Part shown: positions 50,727-59,733 of the stretch, one piece after another
Layout: each line of letters starts with the position of its first letter
Position numbering within the stretch: position 1 is the stretch's first letter
IMG/VR virus record: IMGVR_UViG_3300019763_000006
Location: 1 to 64,000 of that record
Length of the DNA stretch: 64,000 bases
From: a virus
Direction: 5' to 3' (one strand)
Made by a program: the position numbers and the translations under genes
The notes under the pieces: model-generated
Database searches by the model: none
The model's input: the letters and a program-made list of their open reading frames with translations, nothing else
What the model was told of the DNA's origin: nothing

Positions 50727-52688
50727 TTGGCTACAATTTATGGAGCAAGAGATTTATCTCCTGAAGGGGTTTTAGATACAACACAAGACATAACATTAAA
50801 ATGGGTTGCAAACGGAAGTCCACAGACAGATTTCCAATTAATAATTAGAAGAGTTGATAATAATACAATTGTGTATGATAGCACAAAAATTACTTCGGCA
50901 GTTAGTCAACACATTGTAACTAGCGGAACTTTATCTACAAATATAGCTTTAAAATGGATGGTTACAACATGGAATGGTAGTGATAGTGCAGATAGTTCTT
51001 TTATATCTATTATATTAAATAATAAACCTACAATTACATTATCTAATATTATAGAAGGACAAACTTTGACTACTCAAGATTATGAGTTCACTTCAACATA
51101 TAGTCAACTCGAAGGTAGTACTATAAAATTTTTTGGATACAGGTTATTTGATAATAATGGTAATTTAATCGAAGATACTGGACAATTATTTCCATTTGAT
51201 TATCCAAATTCTAAATATACTTTTAAAAATATGGTAAATGGAGAGAGTTTTAAAGTACAATCTTATGTAGCGGCGCAAAATAATTTAAGTAATGAGAGTG
51301 CCATTGTCGGATTTAATATATCTTATACTAATCCAGATACAACAGCAGAAGTTATTGCAACAGCAAATAATAGTGAGGGAATAATTACGATAGATTATGC
51401 AGATATTAAACAAGTTTTAGGTACGGTAAGCGGTACTTTTAGTTACCAACCTGCAAAATTTAATAATGGGGTTGATTTAGATAGCGGAGCTTATTTAGAA
51501 TATACTGAACCAATTAACCAAGATGATTTTACATTAACATGGTATCAGAAAATATCTCATGATTACGATGGTAAAATACTTGAAATCCAAGATGATACAG
51601 GAACTATTGAATTTGGATATGGGAGAAATATTAATAACGAAGGAGTATTTTATTTTATAGATAGCGAAGGGAATAGACAAGAAACAAATTATGTAACACC
51701 ATTTGAAACAAATGATTTTTTAAATGACCCAATTGGAAATTTTTTAACTCAAACTATTTTTAATATGGATAGTAATAATATTGGAAATTTTATGTTTGTG
51801 CAACTAACTAAAGATAGAGCTTTTATTCGCTTAGATAGTCCAACCGAAAGTATTGTGATTAATGAGGTTATTGATTTAAAACCTACAAGTGAGCATGATT
51901 CATTAAGATTGTATGGAGATAGTTTAGTAGACCATTTGCATGTTTATACAAAACAATTTACTGAAACAGAAATGTTGAATCAAGATGTGAATACAATTAC
52001 AAATTGGGGTGTAAATACTGATTATAGGGCTACTTTAGATAATACTTTAGGCGCAGGGAATGTAATTATAGGAATTCCAATTATTGGATGGAGGATTAGA
52101 AGAAGAGTAGTAGGTGAAACTACTGGTGTATTAATTGCTGACAATTTACCAAAAACACAGTTGCAATTTTTAGATACTATAGCTACTAATAATACAAGTT
52201 ATATTTATACAGTTTCAGCTATAACATCAAGTGGAGAAGGATTAGGGGTAGATAGTAATAGTATTTCATTAGATTTTTGGGGTTGGATTTTAACAGATGG
52301 GATAGAAAGTTATCATTTTTTTGCTGATAATAGTACTTCTGAAATTTCAGTAAATAAAAAATCTTATATATACGAAACTTATACAGATTATCCAATCGTA
52401 TCTCATTCAGTAGGTAAAGGGCAGAGAATGTCTATTACTACAAAACCATTTGAATGTGTTAATAATAATTTAGTCTTAGATTTAGCTAGATATAATAATA
52501 TTAAAAATTTTATAAATAATAATAAACCTAAAATATTAAAAGATTCTACAGGAGATATTATGATGGTAGAAACTTTAAATATAAATAAAAAATTTATGGA
52601 CATTATAGGAGTACAACCTTATGATATTAGTTTTGATATTATACAGACAGGAGATGAGGGTGCATGGCTAACGCTACAAGCAACTTAG
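50727..52688 (+). CDS. distal tail protein with Fn3-like and LamG-like parts
   Basis: 653 residues from a TTG with AGGTGGTGAA. The N-terminal 200 residues look like two fibronectin-type domains (ITLKWVANGSPQTDFQLIIR); at about 235-400 a concanavalin/LamG-like fold is suggested by FNNGVDLDSGAYLEYTEPIN and FTLTWYQKI; the C-terminal 150 residues carry the Dit-like core ending in DISFDIIQTGD. Likely forms the tail tip hub and binds cell-surface sugars. Equivalent position to YomH of SPbeta. Confidence 0.65.
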   Translation: MATIYGARDLSPEGVLDTTQDITLKWVANGSPQTDFQLIIRRVDNNTIVYDSTKITSAVSQHIVTSGTLSTNIALKWMVTTWNGSDSADSSFISIILNNKPTITLSNIIEGQTLTTQDYEFTSTYSQLEGSTIKFFGYRLFDNNGNLIEDTGQLFPFDYPNSKYTFKNMVNGESFKVQSYVAAQNNLSNESAIVGFNISYTNPDTTAEVIATANNSEGIITIDYADIKQVLGTVSGTFSYQPAKFNNGVDLDSGAYLEYTEPINQDDFTLTWYQKISHDYDGKILEIQDDTGTIEFGYGRNINNEGVFYFIDSEGNRQETNYVTPFETNDFLNDPIGNFLTQTIFNMDSNNIGNFMFVQLTKDRAFIRLDSPTESIVINEVIDLKPTSEHDSLRLYGDSLVDHLHVYTKQFTETEMLNQDVNTITNWGVNTDYRATLDNTLGAGNVIIGIPIIGWRIRRRVVGETTGVLIADNLPKTQLQFLDTIATNNTSYIYTVSAITSSGEGLGVDSNSISLDFWGWILTDGIESYHFFADNSTSEISVNKKSYIYETYTDYPIVSHSVGKGQRMSITTKPFECVNNNLVLDLARYNNIKNFINNNKPKILKDSTGDIMMVETLNINKKFMDIIGVQPYDISFDIIQTGDEGAWLTLQAT

Positions 52689-53830
52689 TATTATATAGAA
52701 ATGCATTAAAAGCAAAAAATAGATTTCCTATTGCTCAAATAGAATGGACAGATGAAAATTCTAATGTTATAAGACAAGTCATTGGAGATGTAATAAGTGG
52801 AAATATTTCAATGTCATATAAAAATGGTATTAGAAGGACTATTAATCTAACTCTTCAAAATATTACAGGAGATTATATCCCAAAAGGAAGATATGGATTA
52901 ATTTGGTATAATAATGGATTTAAACTTAGAACAGGATTAAGAATTGACGGGACGGATTATTTTGTTAATCAAGGTGTTTACGTTTTAGGTAATCCAACAT
53001 TAGAACATGATTTTGCAAATAATACAATTTCTTTTACAGCCTATGATAAATTTGCTACACTAGACGGAACAACAAATGGTGCTTTAATAGATATTTACTC
53101 TTTTCCTGTAGGTTCAAATTTTTCAACATTAATTAGACAAATATTTTTAGATGCTGGAATAACCACTCCTGTAAATATTAATCCTTATTTTGATAGCGTT
53201 ACAACTCCTTACACTATTACTGTAGATTGGAATAGCACATATGGTACAATGTTAGTAGATAAATTATGTACTCCATTTTCACAAATGGTTTATTTTGATA
53301 GAAATGGGATACCTACTTTGAATAATCCAGTTTTACAAAATTCAGCTCCTGTGGTATGGGATTTTCGTGCAAATAAAAAAGATGAAACTTTATATATTAA
53401 AGGAAAAGTAACTTATGATTTTGCAGGCACTTATAATTATGTAAAAGTAATAGGAGATACTGAAAACGGAGATACTTTCATAGGAATAGCACAAGATGAT
53501 GACCCACTATCAGATACTTATGTTAATAATATTGGGTTAAAACCTATGCCAGTATTAAGAGATGAAAATATTTACAATAATAATTTAGCAAATTTAAGAG
53601 CTACACATGAATTAAATAAAGCTAAACAAACATATAAAACTATTGTAATAGAATGTGTGCCAATTGATTTACTACAAGAAGGAGATATAATCACAGTTAC
53701 AGATGAAAAATTAGATTTGGATAATGAACGTTGTATTATAAATCAAATAGATTCTCCTTTAACACACGACGGAATTATGACAATCAATTGTACTGCTACT
53801 AGAAATAATGTAGATATAGTTTTATTATAA
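52664..53830 (+). CDS. baseplate/tail-hub protein
   Basis: 388 residues; starts within the previous gene (25-bp overlap) with GAGGGTGC upstream. RQVIGDVISGNISMSYKNGI and RRTINLTLQNITGDYIPKGR, then a VDWNSTYGTMLVDKLCTPFS segment, fit the phage hub family that in SPbeta occupies the YomG position. No peptidase motif. Confidence 0.65.
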   Translation: MANATSNLVLYRNALKAKNRFPIAQIEWTDENSNVIRQVIGDVISGNISMSYKNGIRRTINLTLQNITGDYIPKGRYGLIWYNNGFKLRTGLRIDGTDYFVNQGVYVLGNPTLEHDFANNTISFTAYDKFATLDGTTNGALIDIYSFPVGSNFSTLIRQIFLDAGITTPVNINPYFDSVTTPYTITVDWNSTYGTMLVDKLCTPFSQMVYFDRNGIPTLNNPVLQNSAPVVWDFRANKKDETLYIKGKVTYDFAGTYNYVKVIGDTENGDTFIGIAQDDDPLSDTYVNNIGLKPMPVLRDENIYNNNLANLRATHELNKAKQTYKTIVIECVPIDLLQEGDIITVTDEKLDLDNERCIINQIDSPLTHDGIMTINCTATRNNVDIVLL

Positions 53831-53846
53831 AATGAGGTGATGATAT

Positions 53847-54119
53847 ATGCCAAAATCAATCGCTACAGAGCTTGTGAATTCATTAGTCGAATCTATGAAA
53901 GAATCAACTAATAATGTAATTAGTAATGCTATAAAAACAGAATATAGAAAAGCGGAAGTAACCGCTGTAAGTGGAAGTGTCGCAAGTATAAAATTCGATA
54001 CAAATATTTTAACGAATGTAACTATTTTACAAGGAGTATCAATAGTGGTAGGAGATAAAGTAAATGTTGTAATTACAAATGGTAATTTAGATAGATGTGA
54101 AATAAATAGAAAATTATAG
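53847..54119 (+). CDS. small baseplate protein, 90 residues, OB-like
   Basis: Ribosome site TGAGGTGATG. A helical start and a beta-barrel-like end (VTAVSGSVASIKFDTNIL, VVGDKVNVVITNGNLDRCEI). Typical of small spike or hub adaptors. Inferred. Confidence 0.6.
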   Translation: MPKSIATELVNSLVESMKESTNNVISNAIKTEYRKAEVTAVSGSVASIKFDTNILTNVTILQGVSIVVGDKVNVVITNGNLDRCEINRKL

Positions 54120-54141
54120 TTAATGAAAGGAGTGACATATA

Positions 54142-54807
54142 TTGGCAACAACAAATTATAATCTTGATAAATATAATGCAAGTGATGTTCATAGTTTGAT
54201 TATCTCTAAACAGCAAGATAATATGGATAAAATAGATACTCAAATGAAGGTAAATGCAGATGCAGTTGTGACTGAAGCAAGTCTTAGACAAGATGGAGAT
54301 AATACATTACAAAATGGATTAGATTCAACAAATGCAACAGTAGCAGCTTTATCTGGTTCAATAGTTGGGGGTACTACTGAAATTAGATATAATGTATTTA
54401 CAATCGTACATGCGGATAATGGTGATAATACTTTCACATATAAAGATACAAATGATGTAGAGTATACAAAACCATTATCAGTAGAAGGATACCAGAACTT
54501 TGATTTGATAGATGGTGTAGAATATGAAGTTAATAATAATAGAATAGAAGCTATTATTAATGATACCTTAATTAGAAGCAAAGCTAGTGGTGGACTAGAT
54601 GAGGTTTCTAGTACTCGTATTGCATTAACAATTCCAGAAACAGATGGAACTGAAATAACTTTTAAAGTTTTTGTAAAATTAGGTTTGATTGGACAACATG
54701 GTATAACACATGAAGTAGATGGGGTAGATGAAGTTGAAGGTTTGGCTTATGTGAGCGAAACTCGTCCAGTTAATAATAAAGCTGTTTGGTTTAAAATTAT
54801 ACCTTAG
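54142..54807 (+). CDS. tail fibre-like protein, 221 residues
   Basis: TTG start with AAAGGAGTG. The start NYNLDKYNASDVHSLIISKQ, then a coiled coil (AVVTEASLRQDGDNTLQNGL), is typical of Firmicute tail-fibre N-termini; the end is a beta domain. Attaches to the baseplate. Confidence 0.6.
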   Translation: MATTNYNLDKYNASDVHSLIISKQQDNMDKIDTQMKVNADAVVTEASLRQDGDNTLQNGLDSTNATVAALSGSIVGGTTEIRYNVFTIVHADNGDNTFTYKDTNDVEYTKPLSVEGYQNFDLIDGVEYEVNNNRIEAIINDTLIRSKASGGLDEVSSTRIALTIPETDGTEITFKVFVKLGLIGQHGITHEVDGVDEVEGLAYVSETRPVNNKAVWFKIIP

Positions 54808-54821
54808 GAGATGATTTTTAA

Positions 54822-56657
54822 ATGGCAGTTTGGGGAAATGAAATTATTAATGAAAAGAAAAAAGAAAAAAATAAATGTAAACATATTGATAAACATTTAT
54901 TAGGTGATTCATTAAAAGAAGAAATAGATAATAAAAGAAATAAAACAGATAAAATAGAATATAGTGATGTTGTAAATGTAAATATATCTTTAAGTGATTT
55001 AGGTGTAGATATTAATAATTTATTACAGATTATGCAAAATAAAATTAATAGTAATTCTAAATTAAATTATAATAATATAACGAATAAAAATATTATTTAT
55101 AATGATTTAGCTGAAACATTAAAATCTTTAATAAATTCAAAATTAGACAGCGATTCACAGTTAAATTTTAATAATATTGTAGGAATAAATATTACAAAAG
55201 AAAAATTAAGTTTAAGTTTGCAAAATGAATTGGATAACAAATTAGACGGTAATTCAACATTACCATATAGTCAAATTACAGATATTTCTATCACAAAAGA
55301 TGATTTAAATAGTAGTTTAAAAAATGAAATAGATAATAAATTAACAAATGAGTCAATTATTAGTTGGGAAAATATTTCTGGAAAACCTCAATTAGCTGAT
55401 GGAAGTTGGAAACCTCCTGTAGAAAATTTTTCTGATTTGCCTTTAAATAATAATCAAGATGGAGATTTAAGAATTGTTCTGTCTCAAAATATCGTTTATA
55501 CATGGACAGATAAAGACACTGGAGTTTTTCATTGGGAAGAAATTGGTGCAAATGATACAAATGTTGAATGGACACATATTCAGAATAAACCTAGTACATT
55601 TACACCATCTAATCATAGCCATAATGATTTATATTATACAGAAAGTGAAATACAATCATTATATTATAATAAAACCTATTTGAATGAATATTTACATCAG
55701 CATAGCAATAAAAATATTTTAGATACTATTGATTCTTCTAAAATAAATAATTGGGATAAAGTAACTTTAAAAGCAAATGCTATAGATTTAGGGAATCATA
55801 TAGGTAATGCAACTATGCATACTACTTTTAGTGATAAAACAAAATGGAATCAGGTTGTAAATAAAGTTGATAAAATTAGCGGTAAAAGTTTATCAACGGA
55901 GGATTTTACTACTAATTTAAAAGATAAATTAGAAGCATTATCAGAGTCAGCCAGTATTGATTATACAAATATGCATAATGATTTAGAAAGTCATATTACT
56001 AATAGTAGTGTGCATGTTACTAGTATAGAAAAACAAAAATGGGATGATGTATTAAATAAAGTTAATCAAGAGGTGTTTGAAAACCATTCTAATAATTCTA
56101 ATATCCATGTTACTAGTACAGAAAAGAATTTAATAAATCAGATAACTTCTAAAGCATCAAATGTGACATTAAATAATCATATTAATAATGAGGATGTCCA
56201 CGTTACTAGTATAGAAAAAACAAAGTGGAATAATATGATTCCGTTAAGTGGTACAACAGAACTAGAAGGGGATATAATACCAAATAATGGTGGATGTAAT
56301 TTAGGAAATGGTAGTAGAAGATTTTCACGTATTTATGGGAGTTTTGGATTTTTTTCATTTTTATATAATTTATCTTATTTTTATTGTTCTCCAACTTTCC
56401 CTGATAACTATTATTTAAGTTTTGGAAGTGGAAAAGATTTAAGATTCTATCACAAGTCATCAAATGACATATCATACATCTCTACCCAACAAAATCATGA
56501 CACAATCTTTTCAGCAAATCCAACTGGTTCAGCTGAAATACCTATGTTGACGATGAAAAGTGATGGAAGTAAATTAGTAGCAGATGTTGAAATTGAGAAT
56601 GTTGTGACGGTAGGAGCTAATCAACCAAAATGTGGCTTATGGTTAAAAGTAGTATAG
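54822..56657 (+). CDS. tail fibre with two kinds of internal repeats
   Basis: 611 residues, ribosome site TAGGAGATG. Residues about 80-190 hold three copies of a 43-residue repeat (NITKEKLSLSLQNELDNKLD type). Residues about 320-475 hold four copies of a 33-residue repeat with VHVTSIEKxKW. A HSHNDLYYTESEI motif near 265 is common in fibres. The C-terminal 130 residues are beta-rich (GGCNLGNGSRRFSRIYGSFG) and probably bind the receptor. Repeat number may vary between related phages. Confidence 0.8.
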   Translation: MAVWGNEIINEKKKEKNKCKHIDKHLLGDSLKEEIDNKRNKTDKIEYSDVVNVNISLSDLGVDINNLLQIMQNKINSNSKLNYNNITNKNIIYNDLAETLKSLINSKLDSDSQLNFNNIVGINITKEKLSLSLQNELDNKLDGNSTLPYSQITDISITKDDLNSSLKNEIDNKLTNESIISWENISGKPQLADGSWKPPVENFSDLPLNNNQDGDLRIVLSQNIVYTWTDKDTGVFHWEEIGANDTNVEWTHIQNKPSTFTPSNHSHNDLYYTESEIQSLYYNKTYLNEYLHQHSNKNILDTIDSSKINNWDKVTLKANAIDLGNHIGNATMHTTFSDKTKWNQVVNKVDKISGKSLSTEDFTTNLKDKLEALSESASIDYTNMHNDLESHITNSSVHVTSIEKQKWDDVLNKVNQEVFENHSNNSNIHVTSTEKNLINQITSKASNVTLNNHINNEDVHVTSIEKTKWNNMIPLSGTTELEGDIIPNNGGCNLGNGSRRFSRIYGSFGFFSFLYNLSYFYCSPTFPDNYYLSFGSGKDLRFYHKSSNDISYISTQQNHDTIFSANPTGSAEIPMLTMKSDGSKLVADVEIENVVTVGANQPKCGLWLKVV

Positions 56658-56700
56658 CAGTAAATAAAAGTAAGGTTTTAATGACTTTTTGAAAATTTAA

Positions 56701-56720
56701 AACGTTGAAATTTCAACGTT
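56701..56720. repeat. 20-bp perfect palindrome, best copy of a dispersed family
   Basis: AACGTTGAAATTTCAACGTT. Related sites: 41560-41573, 18348-18361, and half-sites at 12016-12030 and 9422-9436. All are intergenic. Confidence 0.8.
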
Positions 56721-56781
56721 TGTAAGCATGGTAAAAATTGTAAAAAGTTAATTTTAATAATAGAAAGGTGTGATTTTTTAT

Positions 56782-57600
56782 ATGGCTATAAAAAATGTAG
56801 AAATCAGAGACCCAAACAGTAATTATACTGATATTTTACACCCAATTACAGGTGCGGATGTAGTTTTAAGTACTGATGGGACAGAAGATAGTTTAGATAC
56901 AGCTATTGGAGTAAGAAGTAATTTAAATACTACAGATAAAAGTAGTATAGTTAATGCAATAAATGAAGTAAACGACAATACGGGCTCACCTCTTACAACA
57001 AATGGTGATATACTTATTTATAATAATGGAGATACAAGATTACCAAAAGGGACAGACGGACAAGTTTTAAAATTAGATAGCGGTTTACCTAGTTGGCAAG
57101 ATGAACAAGGCGGAGCGTGGGAAACGGTATCTAGTGTTGTTTTAGTAAGTAATACCTCACAGATAAATTTTGAAAACTTAAATTTATCTACTTATAAAAT
57201 TTTAAAATTAATTATAAAAGCTAAATCTAATGGACTCTATCAATTTAATGTAAGATTTAATAATTTAACTTCAAATTACAGGAGTTCATTAATTTATGGG
57301 GACGCACCTTCTACGCCTAGATATTCTGGAAGTACATCTAATGGAGGTTCGATAGATATACCTAGGGGAATATCATCATTATTTACAAGCGATGGGTTTA
57401 CAGGAGTAGAAATTGATATACTTCCTTATGGAGAAATGCGAAATTTAGGATTAAATTATAAATGTTATAGTACGAGCGTATTTATAGGTCATGGATGTTT
57501 ATTTGAACAATCAGTAACTTTGTCTAGTATTCAATTGTTTTTGCAAAGTCCTGGAGAATTTGCAACAGGTTCAGCATTTACATTATTGGGGGTGAAATAA
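56782..57600 (+). CDS. receptor-binding/tail tip protein, 272 residues
   Basis: ATG at 56782 with GAAAGGTGTG upstream; a GTG at 56770 lies in that site. Starts MAIKNVEIRDPNSNYTDILH; LDTAIGVRSNLNTTDKSSIV and NAINEVND form the fibre linker pattern seen in many phage tail proteins; the last 170 residues are a beta domain. Likely contacts the host surface. Confidence 0.65.
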   Translation: MAIKNVEIRDPNSNYTDILHPITGADVVLSTDGTEDSLDTAIGVRSNLNTTDKSSIVNAINEVNDNTGSPLTTNGDILIYNNGDTRLPKGTDGQVLKLDSGLPSWQDEQGGAWETVSSVVLVSNTSQINFENLNLSTYKILKLIIKAKSNGLYQFNVRFNNLTSNYRSSLIYGDAPSTPRYSGSTSNGGSIDIPRGISSLFTSDGFTGVEIDILPYGEMRNLGLNYKCYSTSVFIGHGCLFEQSVTLSSIQLFLQSPGEFATGSAFTLLGVK

Positions 57601-58118
57601 TGGCAGATAAATTAATAATCTCTAATGATGGAGTGCAAGAAGTTGCATTTACACAAGAAGAAATAGCACAAAGACAATTAGAATTAGAACAAAAAAATCT
57701 ACAAGATGCTCAAAATGAAACAATTATTAAGCAACATTCTAATACGGTAGTAACAAATAATATTTCATCAATTATAGAGCCTACAAGAATGTCTATAACA
57801 CAAATAGAGAGTTGTTGGTGTATTACATTATGTAAAATAGAAAAAACAGAAATTATTCAAGTAAATGGAGTAGATACAACAAATTACGTTTATGATAAAA
57901 TTGAAATTCAAAGAGTAGTTGAAGATAGTCAAACATTACAAGAAATCACAGGATATTATGATGTATTATTTGATAAAATGTTTAAAGATAGTTTAAATCC
58001 AGAAATTGAAAAATTAGAAAAAATTACAAGTGATATACAAATGACAACTGTGATTACAGACTTGATGAAAAAGAATGCAGAGTTAGAACAAAGAATAGCC
58101 GTATTGGAAGGAGTGTAG
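57600..58118 (+). CDS. tail protein (fibre-associated), 172 residues
   Basis: Starts at the last base of the previous stop, ribosome site GGGGGTGAAA. A coiled coil at 15-45 (QEEIAQRQLELEQKNLQDAQ), a beta middle and a C-terminal coiled coil (LMKKNAELEQRIAVLE). Resembles XkdW-type small tail proteins in size and place. Confidence 0.55.
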   Translation: MADKLIISNDGVQEVAFTQEEIAQRQLELEQKNLQDAQNETIIKQHSNTVVTNNISSIIEPTRMSITQIESCWCITLCKIEKTEIIQVNGVDTTNYVYDKIEIQRVVEDSQTLQEITGYYDVLFDKMFKDSLNPEIEKLEKITSDIQMTTVITDLMKKNAELEQRIAVLEGV

Positions 58119-58121
58119 ACT

Positions 58122-58307
58122 ATGAAGATAAATGAATTCGGTTTAAATAGTTCATTATATAACACAATTTCTTATGATATTCAATTAAGTAGTAAAACAA
58201 AAACATATTATATAGATATGGTGAACACATGGTTCGATGGGAATTATATAGATTTAGATGAAAAAAATAAATGTCTTGCTTTAATAAATGAAAAATTCCC
58301 AGATTAA
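58122..58307 (+). CDS. small XkdX-like protein, 61 residues
   Basis: Ribosome site GAAGGAGTG. Short with an amphipathic end (WFDGNYIDLDEKNKCLALIN), in the place of XkdX-like proteins between fibre and lysis genes. Weak call. Confidence 0.5.
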   Translation: MKINEFGLNSSLYNTISYDIQLSSKTKTYYIDMVNTWFDGNYIDLDEKNKCLALINEKFPD

Positions 58308-58319
58308 GGAGTTGAAAGT

Positions 58320-58691
58320 ATGAATTTGTTTACGATTAATAAACATAAACATCTTCATATGGTAGACAAATATAATTCTAAAGAATTGCTTGAAATAAGT
58401 TTGTATAATAGAGTGGGAATGTTCTTTCTCACTCTTATTTTAATACTTGTCTTTTGTATGTTTTTTAATTTATTTATACCTGAACAGAAAATAAATATCA
58501 ATACTTGTAAAAAAGAAGTATTGATGACAGAATTATATAGCACAGGTGAAGTAAAAGCAAATAGAATTATCGAAAATCGACCTTATGATAGTGTATATGA
58601 TTTATTAGAAAATAAAATTATGACAGAGCAATGGTTACAGATGAATGTAGATAAAATAAAAGTTGGGAGTGAAGTAAATGACAAAAAATAA
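58320..58691 (+). CDS. membrane-anchored helix-hairpin-helix protein (ComEA-like)
   Basis: 123 residues, ribosome site AAGGAGTTG. One TM segment at about 32-54 (VGMFFLTLILILVFCMFFNL), then ININTCKKEVLMTELYSTGE and VKANRIIENRPYDSVYDLLE, the ComEA-type helix-hairpin-helix pattern (INxNT..EL...GVKAxxII..R...). In competence systems ComEA binds incoming DNA outside the membrane. Here the HhH part would be outside or inside depending on orientation. A role in DNA entry or superinfection is only inference. A second one occurs at 61981. Confidence 0.7.
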   Translation: MNLFTINKHKHLHMVDKYNSKELLEISLYNRVGMFFLTLILILVFCMFFNLFIPEQKININTCKKEVLMTELYSTGEVKANRIIENRPYDSVYDLLENKIMTEQWLQMNVDKIKVGSEVNDKK

Positions 58692-58707
58692 AGGAGATGG
58701 ATAATAT

Positions 58708-59733
58708 ATGTATAGGAAAATATTTGTAAGTTTTTTATTAATAATATTTTTAGGATTTTCAATAACGTTTGCTAGTAATTCATTTTTATATATTGATAAT
58801 ATAAAGATTGATTTGAATTATGCTATGAATTATCAACAAGATTTTAATGAATTGTTAGCAAATTTTATAAGAACAGATGGAGATTTAAGTAAGTTAGGAT
58901 TTTATATTAATGGGGAACAAAAGGATATTTATGGAAATCATGATTATAAAGATTTATTTTTAAATAATTATGAATCAAACAAAGATTATACTCAAATTAA
59001 TTTTTTAAATCTTCAAAATGGTAATTATATATATAAATATAATAAAGATTTATATTATCATAATAGTAATGATAATGGATATTTATATAAAAACGAAGAA
59101 TTATTATATAATCATGAAGTATGGAATTTATTTGTTTATAAAGATATTTTATATTTTAATGACTTAACAGATGAAAAATTAAGGAGTATAAATTTAAACA
59201 CAAAAGAAATTGATATTATTTTTGATGGTAATACAGATTTAATTTATGCTTATGATGACATACTTTATTTTAAAGATATTGATTTTGAAACATGGGAATA
59301 TAAAATCAAAGAAGGAGTATTAAAACATAAGATAGGTTCTGTAGACTATTATATGATTTATCAAGATGATTATGTTAATTTAAGTATTACTAACAAAAGT
59401 GTTTACTATATTAAGAATAGAAAGATTTATGAGTATGAAAAGAATGTAGAAACTTGTAGTTATATCAATGATAAATTATATTTTATTATAGATAATTATT
59501 TGTATAAAGATAACGTTATATTCTTAGAAGATGTAATTAATTATGCGATTTGTGGCAATAAAATATATTATATAAATACAAACAACGAATTATTTTTATA
59601 TGATAATTATTTAAAGGAAATTAATATTTTAAGCAATGAAGAATGTATACACTTAATTTTGTGTGGAAGTGAATTATATTACACTTATTTTGATGAAAAT
59701 TATAAAATAAATATAGGGAGGATTGAATTATAA
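58708..59733 (+). CDS. secreted beta-propeller-like protein
   Basis: 341 residues, ribosome site AAAGGAGATG. A clear signal peptide MYRKIFVSFLLIIFLGFSIT with cleavage likely after FAS (residue 23). The mature part has repeated strands of the type GNYIYKYNKDLYYHNSNDNG and KDILYFNDLTDEKLRSINLN, five to six times, like DUF5050 propellers of Firmicute surface proteins. No catalytic residues. It would act outside the cell or on the wall. Confidence 0.65.
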   Translation: MYRKIFVSFLLIIFLGFSITFASNSFLYIDNIKIDLNYAMNYQQDFNELLANFIRTDGDLSKLGFYINGEQKDIYGNHDYKDLFLNNYESNKDYTQINFLNLQNGNYIYKYNKDLYYHNSNDNGYLYKNEELLYNHEVWNLFVYKDILYFNDLTDEKLRSINLNTKEIDIIFDGNTDLIYAYDDILYFKDIDFETWEYKIKEGVLKHKIGSVDYYMIYQDDYVNLSITNKSVYYIKNRKIYEYEKNVETCSYINDKLYFIIDNYLYKDNVIFLEDVINYAICGNKIYYINTNNELFLYDNYLKEINILSNEECIHLILCGSELYYTYFDENYKINIGRIEL

